Shown: positions 43,399-52,594 of the stretch, one piece after another
Numbering within the stretch: the first letter of the stretch is position 1
Layout: every line of letters begins with the position of its first letter
Assembly: GCF_025153475.1 (NCBI RefSeq)
Contig: NZ_JANZXA010000002.1
Location: 62,001 to 126,000 of the forward strand
Source of the DNA: Novosphingobium mangrovisedimenti
Lineage (GTDB): Bacteria > Pseudomonadota > Alphaproteobacteria > Sphingomonadales > Sphingomonadaceae
Reading direction: 5' to 3'
Length of the DNA stretch: 64,000 nt
Translations under genes and position numbers: made by a program
The notes under the pieces: generated by a model
What the model was told of the DNA's origin: nothing
What the model saw: only the letters and a program-made list of their open reading frames with translations
Database searches by the model: none

Positions 43399-44550
43399 CT
43401 AGGCCTCCTTCAAGACCGAGGCACGGCGCTGACATTGCCGCAGGAACGCGGACAGGCGCAGCTGCATCCGCCGTTCGACAAGGAGAGCGAAAGCGCCGGC
43501 CAGCACCGTGCACGAAACGGCAGTCACAACCACGGCGACCACAGGCGAAAGCGGGGTGCGATAGAGAGCTCCCAGGATGAAACCGCCCGGGATCTGGTTG
43601 ATGAGATAGAGCGGATAGGTCGCCAGTCCGGCGATCGTTGCGAACCGGACGAACCTGCCCCCCGAACCGACCCGCAGCAGAACGCAGACGCTCAGCACCA
43701 GCGTTGACACGCCCCAGACAGCAACGGCCCGGTAAGGCATCTGGCCGAATTGCGACACCCCTACGCTGGACAAGGCCGCATAGTACGTCGCAATCAGCGA
43801 CATGACGAAATTGGCACAAAAAACGGTAATATTTACAGTGACATCACGGCGCATGAAGATGCCGCAGAGTGAGGCGCCAACAACGAAATAGCAGTTCGTC
43901 GAAATCAGCGTCACCCGCAGCTTGTACGAAGATGCCGCCTCCGCTAGCCGATGTCCGAGATCACCGAGCAGCCCCGCCTCACCAGCCAGCACTGCCCCCC
44001 AGAGCACCAGATTGAAAACCGTCACCGCCAGCATGATGGCCGTCACCCGGCCGATCATCCCGGTCCTTATGGCAACGAAGACAGCGCCATAGAACACCGC
44101 CTCCGCAACCAGTGTCCACACCGCGCCATCCACCCATGGGCCGACCGGGAAGAGGATCATGGAGCGCAAGAACCGCTCGGAAAGCTCCAGCGGTCCAAGC
44201 ACTCCGCACGCCAGCAGGATCAATGCCGAAAGCGCGGAAAAGAACCACAGCGCCGGCACAATCCGCGTCACGCGCCCGATCAGGAAATCCGACGCCGACT
44301 TGTCTTGCGCCGACATCAGGATCACGAAGCCGGAGATCACGAAAAATACCTGCACGCCGACCCAGCCCAGACTGGTCCAGGCCACAGCGTCCGCGAACGC
44401 TACCGGACTGCCGATGATTGCCCTGATGCCTCGCGAATCCGCCGATTCCGCCCACGACAGGAACAATAGATGGTAGGCCATAACAGCCTGCGCGGCCAAC
44501 AACCGCATCACGTCCAGAGACGATATCTCGCGCGCTCTTCCTGTTCTCAT
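43399..44550 (-). CDS. Acyltransferase 3 family membrane protein (exopolysaccharide acyl decoration)
   Basis: 383 residues, starting at the ATG that overlaps the GT4 stop by ATGA. About ten transmembrane helices. The N-terminus (SLDVMRLLAAQAVMAYHLLF) carries the usual conserved His, and VQVFFVISGFVILMS is the typical second motif. OafA/ExoZ-type enzymes acetylate or succinylate exported sugars from the inner membrane. Confidence 0.88.
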   Translation of the reverse strand: MRTGRAREISSLDVMRLLAAQAVMAYHLLFLSWAESADSRGIRAIIGSPVAFADAVAWTSLGWVGVQVFFVISGFVILMSAQDKSASDFLIGRVTRIVPALWFFSALSALILLACGVLGPLELSERFLRSMILFPVGPWVDGAVWTLVAEAVFYGAVFVAIRTGMIGRVTAIMLAVTVFNLVLWGAVLAGEAGLLGDLGHRLAEAASSYKLRVTLISTNCYFVVGASLCGIFMRRDVTVNITVFCANFVMSLIATYYAALSSVGVSQFGQMPYRAVAVWGVSTLVLSVCVLLRVGSGGRFVRFATIAGLATYPLYLINQIPGGFILGALYRTPLSPVVAVVVTAVSCTVLAGAFALLVERRMQLRLSAFLRQCQRRASVLKEA

Positions 44551-45833
44551 GTCTTCTCCCGATGGCATGCGGCCGCCATCCCCCGCGCCGCCATGGCGAC
44601 GCTGCGGTAATGGTCCACGATCTCGTCGGTCCAGCTCCCCTCGTCGTGGCACAGCTGGCGGTAGCCCACGTGCCCGGCCATCGACATCGCTGCCACACGC
44701 GCATCGTCCGCATGCAGTTCGGCCATGGCCGATGTGAATGCGGCGATATCCGCAGTATCGACAGCAAGACCAAAGCCGGCCCGCGCGATCTCCTCAGCGA
44801 CCAACGCGCGGTCGCTGACGATCACCGGCACGCCCGAACCGATCGCCTCCAGTGCAACCAGCCCGAAGGGTTCGGACCAGCGGCTGGGCATGACGGCAAG
44901 GCGCGTACCGGAAAGCGCACGCGCCACGCCGGCGCGGTCCAGCCGGCCGAGCAGGACGGCATCGGGGTTGAGCCTGCGAACACGTTTCTCCTCGATACCC
45001 TCTCCGACGAACGTGATTGGCAAGCCCGCCGCCGCGGCAGCGCGCGCCGCCAGATCCGCACCCTTTTCCGGCGAAATCCGGCCGATGAAGACGATGCCCT
45101 TGTTGTCTTCGGCACGCACACGCTCCGCGCAAGGCGGCGTTACCGGATTGCGAACCGCGAACAGCTTGTCGGCAGGCCATTGCCCGGCCACGAAGGCGCC
45201 GGCTTGACCGGGATGGATGAGCAGCATGCGCTCGATATTGGCGAGCCCTCCCAGCAATGCGCGCCGCAGCCCTTCACGCCCGGCACGCCACAGTTTCTCG
45301 GCATAGGAAGACTTGTCACACTGGCTGCGAAGACACGCGCCGGAAAGCGGCTCCAGCCTGCAGTCACGTTCGGTGACATAGTTGAAGAAGGCCCCGTTCG
45401 GGCAGCAATTGAAATAGTCGTGCCCGTGCAGGATCGTCCTCTCGCCCACCGCGCGCAGCGCTCCGAACACGGCGGGCGTCAGTATCTTGGACCAGCCATG
45501 GAGGTGATAGACCGTGCCCGGCGTGTCGTTGCGTCCTATCCAGTCACGGATGACCGCATAGGCGCTGTGATTATACAGCCCCACGGTCGCGGCCCCCAGC
45601 TTCGAACGATCGAGCAAGGACTGCCCATGGAGCGCGATGAACTCGACATCTTCGCGATGGAAATGCGCACCGTCGTCGCCGCTGAAAAACGTCACGGGAA
45701 TGCCGCGCGCGCGCAGTTGCCCGATCAGCACCTGCACGAGGTAAGAGGCGCCGCCCAGAGCCTGGCTGAAATCGTGAAACAGCACCACGCGCTCGGGCCC
45801 GCGCCGGGTTTCGAAAGGCTCGTACCGCACCAT
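44547..45833 (-). CDS. Glycosyltransferase family 4 (GT-B)
   Basis: 428 residues. N-terminal half FHDFSQALGGASYLVQVL with the Gly-rich acceptor loop; C-terminal donor-binding half with GIVFIGRISPEKGADL, then MPSRWSEPFGLVALEAIGSG, the E-x7-E motif of GT4 enzymes. Adds a sugar to the growing repeat unit on the cytoplasmic face. The start lies 5 bases after the export-protein stop. Six cysteines in the middle are unusual for the family (CCPNGAFFNY, CRLEPLSGACLRSQC). Confidence 0.9.
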   Translation of the reverse strand: MVRYEPFETRRGPERVVLFHDFSQALGGASYLVQVLIGQLRARGIPVTFFSGDDGAHFHREDVEFIALHGQSLLDRSKLGAATVGLYNHSAYAVIRDWIGRNDTPGTVYHLHGWSKILTPAVFGALRAVGERTILHGHDYFNCCPNGAFFNYVTERDCRLEPLSGACLRSQCDKSSYAEKLWRAGREGLRRALLGGLANIERMLLIHPGQAGAFVAGQWPADKLFAVRNPVTPPCAERVRAEDNKGIVFIGRISPEKGADLAARAAAAAGLPITFVGEGIEEKRVRRLNPDAVLLGRLDRAGVARALSGTRLAVMPSRWSEPFGLVALEAIGSGVPVIVSDRALVAEEIARAGFGLAVDTADIAAFTSAMAELHADDARVAAMSMAGHVGYRQLCHDEGSWTDEIVDHYRSVAMAARGMAAACHREKT

Positions 45834-45838
45834 TCTTC

Positions 45839-46387
45839 TCAGAAATACCGCTGGTCGATCCGGACGGTATCGCCCGGCAGAACAGCGGCTCCGCTCGTCA
45901 GCTTGTAGGCGGTTTCGTCCCGCTGGTCGGCATGGCGGACGTAGACCACGCGCTCATTCGCCCGATAGGTGAAACCGCCGGCCTTCGCGACCAGTGCATA
46001 GACCGACATCCGCTCGCTGTAGGCATATTCGCCCGGCTTCTGCACTTCCCCCAGAATGTAGATCGGGCGATAGCTGACGACATCAAGATTGATCCGCGCG
46101 TTGCGTACGTATTCCCGCCGCAGCGTCGCGGTCAGTTCCCCGCGCAGTTCTGCAAGCGTCCTTCCGGCAGCCTGGACATCGCCCACCATGGGAAGCCCGA
46201 TCATGCCCTGATCGTTGATGGCGTATTCGCCGGAGAGGCCATCCTCCCTGAACACCTCCAGCCTGACCCTGTCGCCCGGAGAGAGACGGTATTCGACGAC
46301 ATCGACGCCCGGCAACACAGTGCTTGCCGTCGATGCACATGCCGTGAGTACCGCGCATCCGGCCAAGGCGATCGTGCGAAACAGCAT
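45839..46387 (-). CDS. Polysaccharide export lipoprotein (Wza/GumB type)
   Basis: 182 residues. Lipobox LTAC after a short signal peptide. A Poly_export domain (YRLSPGDRVRLEVFREDGLS) and one SLBB domain (RPIYILGEVQKPGEYAYSE) follow. It is short compared with E. coli Wza (379 residues) and lacks the C-terminal outer-membrane helix, so another outer-membrane protein is needed for the pore; the barrel at 49815-51095 is the candidate. Confidence 0.9.
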   Translation of the reverse strand: MLFRTIALAGCAVLTACASTASTVLPGVDVVEYRLSPGDRVRLEVFREDGLSGEYAINDQGMIGLPMVGDVQAAGRTLAELRGELTATLRREYVRNARINLDVVSYRPIYILGEVQKPGEYAYSERMSVYALVAKAGGFTYRANERVVYVRHADQRDETAYKLTSGAAVLPGDTVRIDQRYF

Positions 46388-46425
46388 GTCAGACCCTTTC
46401 CATGGACAGTCTTGGATTCATCGCG

Positions 46426-47556
46426 TCAGGCCACTTGCCGCGATCCGAGGCGATAGTGATCGAGCGCATCGAGAAAGCCGGTCGCGAATGCCTCGGGCGA
46501 AAACCGGGCTGCATTGGCAATCGCGTCTTCGGAACGGAACTGCGGTTGCCATGTCTCGAAACGTTGCAGGGCACCGCACAGTGCGCGCGCCGTCTGCTCC
46601 CGGAAGAACAGCCCGGTCCTGCCCTCGACGATGGAATCGGTGACGCCGCCATGGCCATAGGCGATGACCGGCCGACCGCTGGCATTGGCCTCGACAGGGA
46701 CGATCCCGAAGTCCTCCTCGGGGGTAAAGACCAGCGCCTTGCACGTGGCGTAGGCATGCTGGAGTTCCTCGAAACTGAGGCGCCGGCGTACCTCCACGTT
46801 GGGCCCGGCACGGGCGGATATGGATTTGAACATCTCGCCATCCCCGACCATCAGCGCGGGCACGCCGAGGCGATTGAACGCTTCCAGTGCCACGTCGGCA
46901 CGCTTGTAGGGCGTCATCTGGCTGACCCACAGGTAGCGGTCGGAAATCTGCCGCGACGGCTTGAACGCGCCCACCGCTACGGGCGGGTGCACCACCCGCG
47001 CCTGGCGTCCCCAAACCTTTCGGATACGCCGGGCGACGAAGCTGCTGTTGGCGACAATGCCGTCGACCCGGCTGGCAGAACTGACGTCCCACTGTCGCAG
47101 GCGGTGAAACATGGCCGGCATCATCATGCGGCTGAGCCCGCCGGCAGCGGCCTTGTAGTCGGGATAGTGGTCCCACAAGTACCGCATGGGCGAGTGGCAG
47201 TAGCAGACGTGCAAGGCATCGGGGCGGGTGATGATGCCCTTCGCCGGCCCGGATTCACTGCTGATAACGAGATCGTACCCGCGCAAATCCAGCTCCTCGA
47301 GCGCCATGGGCATGAGCGGCAGGTACTTCTGGTAATGCCTGCGTGCGCCCGGCAGGCGCCCGATGAACGTCTCGCGCACATGGGCGGCGCGGATCTTGTC
47401 CGAGACCCTGTCGGGATCGTAGACATGGGTGAACACATCCGCGCCGGGGAACAGGTCCAGCAACCGTTCGAGCACGCGCTCGCCACCGCGCATGGAGACG
47501 AGCCAATAATGCACCAGCGCGACCCTGGGCGCGCCGGAGTGCCAACCGCCGATCAT
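46426..47556 (-). CDS. Glycosyltransferase family 4
   Basis: 376 residues. N-terminus VALVHYWLVSMRGGERVLE with the acceptor-side Gly loop; the donor site includes VSQMTPYKRADVALEAF and FTPEEDFGIVPVEANASGRP (E-x7-E). It is similar to mannosyl- or rhamnosyl-transferases of exopolysaccharide operons. The start overlaps the stop of the Wzc-like gene (ATGA). Confidence 0.9.
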   Translation of the reverse strand: MIGGWHSGAPRVALVHYWLVSMRGGERVLERLLDLFPGADVFTHVYDPDRVSDKIRAAHVRETFIGRLPGARRHYQKYLPLMPMALEELDLRGYDLVISSESGPAKGIITRPDALHVCYCHSPMRYLWDHYPDYKAAAGGLSRMMMPAMFHRLRQWDVSSASRVDGIVANSSFVARRIRKVWGRQARVVHPPVAVGAFKPSRQISDRYLWVSQMTPYKRADVALEAFNRLGVPALMVGDGEMFKSISARAGPNVEVRRRLSFEELQHAYATCKALVFTPEEDFGIVPVEANASGRPVIAYGHGGVTDSIVEGRTGLFFREQTARALCGALQRFETWQPQFRSEDAIANAARFSPEAFATGFLDALDHYRLGSRQVA

Positions 47557-49793
47557 GCGTAATATCCCCGGTACTTGTCATAGAAGCTCGCGGCATCATG
47601 GCCGCCGAAACGCGCCTGCTGCTTCATGTCGACCCGGTTGAGGACAATGCCCAGCGCCTTGATCGTGCGCATCGGCAATTGCCGGACCGCCGCCTTGACG
47701 ACCTTGTCGACCGTCTTTCGCCACTGGACGACCAGAACGACGTTGTCCGCAAGCGAGACGATCTCCCGCGATTCCGCGATCGGAAGGATCGGCGGACAGT
47801 CGAGAATGATCACGTCGAACTCCTCGCCCAGGCGCGCGATCACGCGGTGCAGGCGCCCCCGTTCGGTCAGGCGTTCCCCCCTGGCGAAAGGCCGGGTGAT
47901 GGGGATCACCTGCAGGGCGGAATCCGGCTCTTCATGCGCAACCACCCGACCGGCCTCCAAGCTCAGGGCCTCGTGCAGGCCGGGCTCACCGCCGGAAAGG
48001 CCAAACTGCCTACTCAGGCACCGACGGATCACATCGCAATCGATCACGACCACGCGTTCATTAGCCATTGCGAGCGCCCGCGCCATGCACGCGGCGATGG
48101 TCGTCTTGCCTTCACCGGGCACGGCCGAAGTGATGGCAATCACCTTGCCACCCCCCGACGCCCCGTGCCGGATGGAAACGATCACATTCCGTAATGCTTC
48201 GGAGAAACCGCCGTCGGGATGGTCCCGCACGGTATCGAGCGGCGAGGCCGAATGCGGTTCGACCGTATGACAGGCGGGCACAAAGCCGAGACCGCGAATA
48301 CCCAGCCGGCTCTCGACATCGTCGAGCGTCGTCAGGCCGCGATAAGACAGCTCCAGCACAATCGCCAGGGTTGCGCCCAGCAATCCACCCACCACGCAGC
48401 CCAACGCGAGGTTGAGCAGAAGGTCCGGAGATTTCGGCAGGACCGGCACATTGGCGCGCGAAATGAGCCGCGCGCCCGGCTGCTCCGAACCGCTGCCCGC
48501 CACGACCGCGTTGTAGCGTTCGAGATAGGACTGGTAGAGCGTGCGCGCCGCCTCCGCGCGCTTTTCAAGGTCGGCAAGCGTCACCAGCGCGGCATTGTCG
48601 GTGCTGAGCTGCGCGCGGGTGCCGCTGCGGCTGGCCAGCAGCGAGGAAAGACGCCGGGCCGAGGCCTGTGCCCGCGCTTCCAGCCCCTTGATCGAGCGGT
48701 TCACCTCCCCCGCGATCTGCCGATCGATATCCGCGATCTGACTGCGCACAGTGATCAGGTCCGGATTGTCGTCGTAATAGCGCTGGGACAAGTCGCGCTC
48801 CCTGATGACAAGTTGCGCGCGCTGCGCCCGCAGTGCCGACACCACTGGGGAAGCGCCCCCCTCCCCGACATTGTCCGCGCCCCCCGAACGCAACTGGCCA
48901 CGCGCGCTGGCCAAGGTTGCGGCATCGCGCGCAGCCTCGGCCTGCGCGGCTGCGATCTGCTGGTTGTACGTGGAAATTTCCTGCTCAGTCAGGCTGGTCG
49001 CCGCCGAACTGAGCAGGCCCGTGTGCACGCGATAGGATTGCACTTCGGCAAAGGCCCTGTTGGCTGCCCGGCGCAGCTCGTCGACGCGGGTCTGCAACAC
49101 CTTGGCTGCCGTCGCATTGGTCCTGGCCCTTTCGCGGGCATCGTCAGTCGTAAACAGGCGCGCATAGGTATTGGTGACCAGCGCCGTCCGCTCCGGGTCG
49201 TAATCTTCGAAGGCGATACGCAGGTTGTACGAATTGTCGACCCGCGCCACGCCCAGGCGGTCGATCAGGTAGGTAACCGCCATTTCGTGAAAGGGGCGAG
49301 CGAGCCCCGGTTCCTGCGGCGTTCCTTTCCTGCGGCGAATACCCAGCAAGGAGGAAATGTTGTCCAGCGCCGATCGCGGCGCGATGACGTCGGCGCGAAA
49401 GGCCTCGTCCCCGAGCAGTCCGGTGCGGTCCAGCACCTGCCCTGCCATTTCGCGCGAGCGGATCAACTGGATCTGCGTCTCGACGTCTTCCGACCGGGTC
49501 GGTTCCGACTGGGCCTGATCCGCATCGCCCGGCACGACCTCGGTCGATGTCGTGATCATCACGACATCGGCACTGGAGCGGTAGATCCGCGGCAGCGCAG
49601 CCGTCCAGACAAGCGCCAGCACCACGCAGATCGCCAAGGTCAGCAGCAGAACCTCGCGGCGGCGGCGCAGCATCGCCAGCAGCAGGTGCACCGTTATCTG
49701 GTCCTCGGCGGCATGCCAGGCCGCCCCGCGCTCCGCGACGATCTGCGGGACGTGCCGGCCCGGTTCATAGATGGCGGGAAGATTCACGTGCAT
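47553..49793 (-). CDS. Wzc-like chain-length regulator and tyrosine autokinase
   Basis: 746 residues. Transmembrane helices near 48-67 and 455-480 frame a periplasmic Wzz domain with long coiled coils. The cytoplasmic BY-kinase has Walker A VPGEGKTT (about 556-563), the second A' motif VVVIDCDV and Walker B DVIILDCPP. A C-terminal Tyr cluster (FYDKYRGYYA) is the expected autophosphorylation site. It controls polymer length and links synthesis to export. Cotranscribed with the barrel and GT4 genes. Kinase and Wzz parts are fused, as in Gram-negatives. Confidence 0.94.
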   Translation of the reverse strand: MHVNLPAIYEPGRHVPQIVAERGAAWHAAEDQITVHLLLAMLRRRREVLLLTLAICVVLALVWTAALPRIYRSSADVVMITTSTEVVPGDADQAQSEPTRSEDVETQIQLIRSREMAGQVLDRTGLLGDEAFRADVIAPRSALDNISSLLGIRRRKGTPQEPGLARPFHEMAVTYLIDRLGVARVDNSYNLRIAFEDYDPERTALVTNTYARLFTTDDARERARTNATAAKVLQTRVDELRRAANRAFAEVQSYRVHTGLLSSAATSLTEQEISTYNQQIAAAQAEAARDAATLASARGQLRSGGADNVGEGGASPVVSALRAQRAQLVIRERDLSQRYYDDNPDLITVRSQIADIDRQIAGEVNRSIKGLEARAQASARRLSSLLASRSGTRAQLSTDNAALVTLADLEKRAEAARTLYQSYLERYNAVVAGSGSEQPGARLISRANVPVLPKSPDLLLNLALGCVVGGLLGATLAIVLELSYRGLTTLDDVESRLGIRGLGFVPACHTVEPHSASPLDTVRDHPDGGFSEALRNVIVSIRHGASGGGKVIAITSAVPGEGKTTIAACMARALAMANERVVVIDCDVIRRCLSRQFGLSGGEPGLHEALSLEAGRVVAHEEPDSALQVIPITRPFARGERLTERGRLHRVIARLGEEFDVIILDCPPILPIAESREIVSLADNVVLVVQWRKTVDKVVKAAVRQLPMRTIKALGIVLNRVDMKQQARFGGHDAASFYDKYRGYYA

Positions 49794-49814
49794 GCCTCCT
49801 TCGACCGCTCCGCC

Positions 49815-51095
49815 TCAGGCCCTGAAGGTCATGCCGAAACCGGCACTGAACGAAGTGAACTGGCTGACGAGCGGCGTGCCCCTGACGTCCTGGCGTACGA
49901 AATCGACATATCCTCCGACGGACAGCGATCGGTTCAGGCGATACTGCGCCTGCAGCCGCATGGACTTGCGCAAGGTTCGCGTGTCGGTCTCTCCGAAGTC
50001 GCCGCGCTCCAGCCGCGCCGAAGCGGACAGGCGCAGGTTGCGCAGCGGATCGTAGTAGGCGCTGAGCGTAAAGGCGTCGGTCAGGATGCCGCCGACCTGC
50101 CGGTTCCCGCTGTTGCGGAACGTCCGGCTCGCCTGCGCGCGCAAAGTCATGAGCGGGGTGACGTACCACTGCAGGTCTCCGCGAAAGGTCACGCCCTGAA
50201 AATCGCGGTAGATCGGCAGCCGGTAGTCGCGCGCGCGGTAGCCGACGCCGATTTCCCCCGACACAACCGGCGAAAGCCGCCCGCGCAGCCCGGCGACGAC
50301 GGTGTAATCACGCGAATCCCGCCGAAGAGAAGCCGTGGCCGACGTCGACCTGATGTCTTCGTAGCTCCCTGAGGCAAAGACCGAAGCAAGGCCCGAAAGA
50401 TCATAATCGAGGCGCACGTCGCCGCGTAGCGCACACGTGTTGCGAAAGGACTGGTCCGCCCGCCCGCCGCCCTCCAGCGCCACGACATCGTACTCAACAC
50501 GCTCGTAGCGCAGGCCAGGCGTCAGGCCTATCCGCCCGATGGCGGCGCGCGCGCTGACATCGCCAACAAGGCGATCGTAGCTCACAGGCTCTGTCGCGTT
50601 CGGAACCGAGCCTGCACTGCTGCGCGGCTCGATCAGGTGCGAAAAGCCCGCCGAGGCCCGGATCGCCTGACCTCGCGACAGATCGAACCGGCCATCCACA
50701 TCCAGCACGATTTCCTCGCTGTTTTCGGTCCGGTAGCGCGAAAGGCGCCGCAAGGTGCCCGCTGCGGAGAAACGAACTTCGTGGCGCGGCAGGTTGGTGC
50801 GCAGAACCAGCGAAGGCGATACCATGGCCAGCGCCGCCGCCCGGGCATCCGGCCGGTTGAAGACATTACCGTCGTACCCGCCCACCACCGAAACGCTTGG
50901 CTGCGCGAACACAGGCCCCACCACAATCGGGCGCGCCTTGTAGGCAGGTTCGATCCGGGCGCCGGCGACGTCGTCCCGGTCCAGCCGGGGTTCGATATCG
51001 ATCGAGATACCGGCACCGATCGCCTGCGCGCAGGCAAGCGTAGGTGCCATGACGGCTCCCGACGACAATGCCAGCCTCGCAACGCCCCCTTTCAT
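49815..51095 (-). CDS. Outer-membrane beta-barrel protein of the polysaccharide locus (BBP2-like)
   Basis: 426 residues with a signal peptide (about 1-23, ACAQAIG at the end). The remainder alternates polar and aromatic strands in a beta-barrel pattern (VRFSAAGTLRRLSRYR, RLDYDLSGLASVFASGSYED), ending SFSAGFGMTFRA with alternating hydrophobics. Barrels of this type are found in proteobacterial exopolysaccharide operons and may form the secretion pore with a short Wza. First gene of the leftward operon; its promoter should be in the AT-rich gap 51096-51232. Confidence 0.8.
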   Translation of the reverse strand: MKGGVARLALSSGAVMAPTLACAQAIGAGISIDIEPRLDRDDVAGARIEPAYKARPIVVGPVFAQPSVSVVGGYDGNVFNRPDARAAALAMVSPSLVLRTNLPRHEVRFSAAGTLRRLSRYRTENSEEIVLDVDGRFDLSRGQAIRASAGFSHLIEPRSSAGSVPNATEPVSYDRLVGDVSARAAIGRIGLTPGLRYERVEYDVVALEGGGRADQSFRNTCALRGDVRLDYDLSGLASVFASGSYEDIRSTSATASLRRDSRDYTVVAGLRGRLSPVVSGEIGVGYRARDYRLPIYRDFQGVTFRGDLQWYVTPLMTLRAQASRTFRNSGNRQVGGILTDAFTLSAYYDPLRNLRLSASARLERGDFGETDTRTLRKSMRLQAQYRLNRSLSVGGYVDFVRQDVRGTPLVSQFTSFSAGFGMTFRA

Positions 51096-51232
51096 CCAGC
51101 CACATCCCCTTCACCATCCAACAAAAAAAAATGCCGAACAACCAGCCAGTCAATCAGATAACCATTTTGAATAAATTCCCAGATTTACTCTCAATGTAGC
51201 CACCGGCCTCAATAAGATTACGGTTACCCTGC

Positions 51233-52594
51233 CTATTCGCGCAACGCGCGTTTGAATTGATCCGAAAGGGGGCGAATTATGTATTGCAGGATTGTCCGCT
51301 GCTGGGTCTGGACAAACACCTCGACCGGCATACCCACGGAAAGACGTACGTTTCCAAGCTTCCTGAACTCATCATCCGGAATGGAGACAGTGGCGGAATA
51401 ATAGGACGCATTGGTCACCCGATCGACTGTCCGATCAGCCCCGACCTGCGTCACGGTACCGTTCAATTCGGGCGTGGTGCGCATGCTGAGCGCGGTGAAG
51501 CGCAAGTGCGCCGACTGTCCCGTCGCGACGCTGTCAATATCGGTCAGCCGCACCCGTGCCCGGACCACCAGCCGGTCTGCGTCCGGGACGATCTCCATGA
51601 GCGGTTCGCCCGCCGGCACCACGCTACCCACGGTGCGGACCTGCAGCTTGTCGACGATGCCGTCCTGCGGTGCGCGGATCGCCGTACGGTCGTTCTGGTC
51701 GCTCGCGGCGACGTCCTGCTTGCGCAGGTCAGAGATCGCCGCCTGGACCTGCGCCAGTTCAAGCGCCGCCTCACTGCGCGCGGCGCTGGTCACCGACGCC
51801 ATCTGGACTTGCAGTTCCGCGATCCGGGCATGCGCCTGCCGCATTCCCGCGCGCGCCGTGTCGCGCTGCGCCTGCACGCCGACCGCAGCGCGCTCGAGCG
51901 CGTTGAGGCGATCGAGCGTCGTGAGGCGCTGTTCATAAAGCTGGCGGGTCTGCGCCAGTTCCTCGTGCACCAGCTGTTCCTGACGGTCGTAGGCGTCCGA
52001 CTGACTGGCGTAAGTCGCGATCTCGGCGCGGGCCTGGGCAATGCGTGCCTGAAGCTGGCCGATCTGATCCGCGCGCGCGCGGCGTGCGAGGACAAAGCTG
52101 CGGCGTTCGTCCTCCATGGCGGCCAGTACCGCCGGATCGCCCGCCGCGCGGGCCAGCTCATCCGGGAAGGAAACCCCCGGCGCGCCGCTCAACGTGGCGC
52201 GCAGCCGGGCCGCTTTCGCCAGCAGCTGGCGGAGCCCCAGGCCTGCATATTCCGCCATCGCGCCCGAGACCTTGCTGTCGAGCCGGACCAGCACCTGTCC
52301 CTTCTTCACGCGATCGCCGTCACGCACGAGAATGTCGGACGCGACGCCGCCGAACGGATGCGAAATCTCCTTCACGTGCGTTTCGACGGTCACGTCACCC
52401 GGCGCGATCACGGCGCCTGCCATCGGAAGGAATGCGATGAGCCCACCGATGCCAAGCACCAGCACGGCCACCGCCCCCAGCCCCGACCGTACCAGCCACC
52501 ACAGGCTGCGCTCGGCACGCGCCGAAAATTCGCCATGCATCGGTGCCGACGAACCCCCGCCCCTGTCCTTGATGAACGGCATCGAGGCATTCAT
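51233..52594 (-). CDS. Type I secretion periplasmic adaptor (HlyD/PrtE type)
   Basis: 453 residues. One N-terminal anchor (LGAVAVLVLGIGGLIAFLP), lipoyl halves around EISHPFGGVASDILVRDGD and IRAPQDGIVDKLQVRT, a long coiled coil (about 150-290) and the HlyD C-terminal beta-barrel (LVVRARVRLTDIDSVATG). It links the ABC exporter to the TolC protein. The start overlaps the ABC stop by ATGA. Confidence 0.93.
   Translation of the reverse strand: MNASMPFIKDRGGGSSAPMHGEFSARAERSLWWLVRSGLGAVAVLVLGIGGLIAFLPMAGAVIAPGDVTVETHVKEISHPFGGVASDILVRDGDRVKKGQVLVRLDSKVSGAMAEYAGLGLRQLLAKAARLRATLSGAPGVSFPDELARAAGDPAVLAAMEDERRSFVLARRARADQIGQLQARIAQARAEIATYASQSDAYDRQEQLVHEELAQTRQLYEQRLTTLDRLNALERAAVGVQAQRDTARAGMRQAHARIAELQVQMASVTSAARSEAALELAQVQAAISDLRKQDVAASDQNDRTAIRAPQDGIVDKLQVRTVGSVVPAGEPLMEIVPDADRLVVRARVRLTDIDSVATGQSAHLRFTALSMRTTPELNGTVTQVGADRTVDRVTNASYYSATVSIPDDEFRKLGNVRLSVGMPVEVFVQTQQRTILQYIIRPLSDQFKRALRE

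Noticed and set aside
48219-50372. 717-codon plus-strand frame across the Wzc-like gene
   Set aside because: Antisense shadow spanning parts of two real genes.
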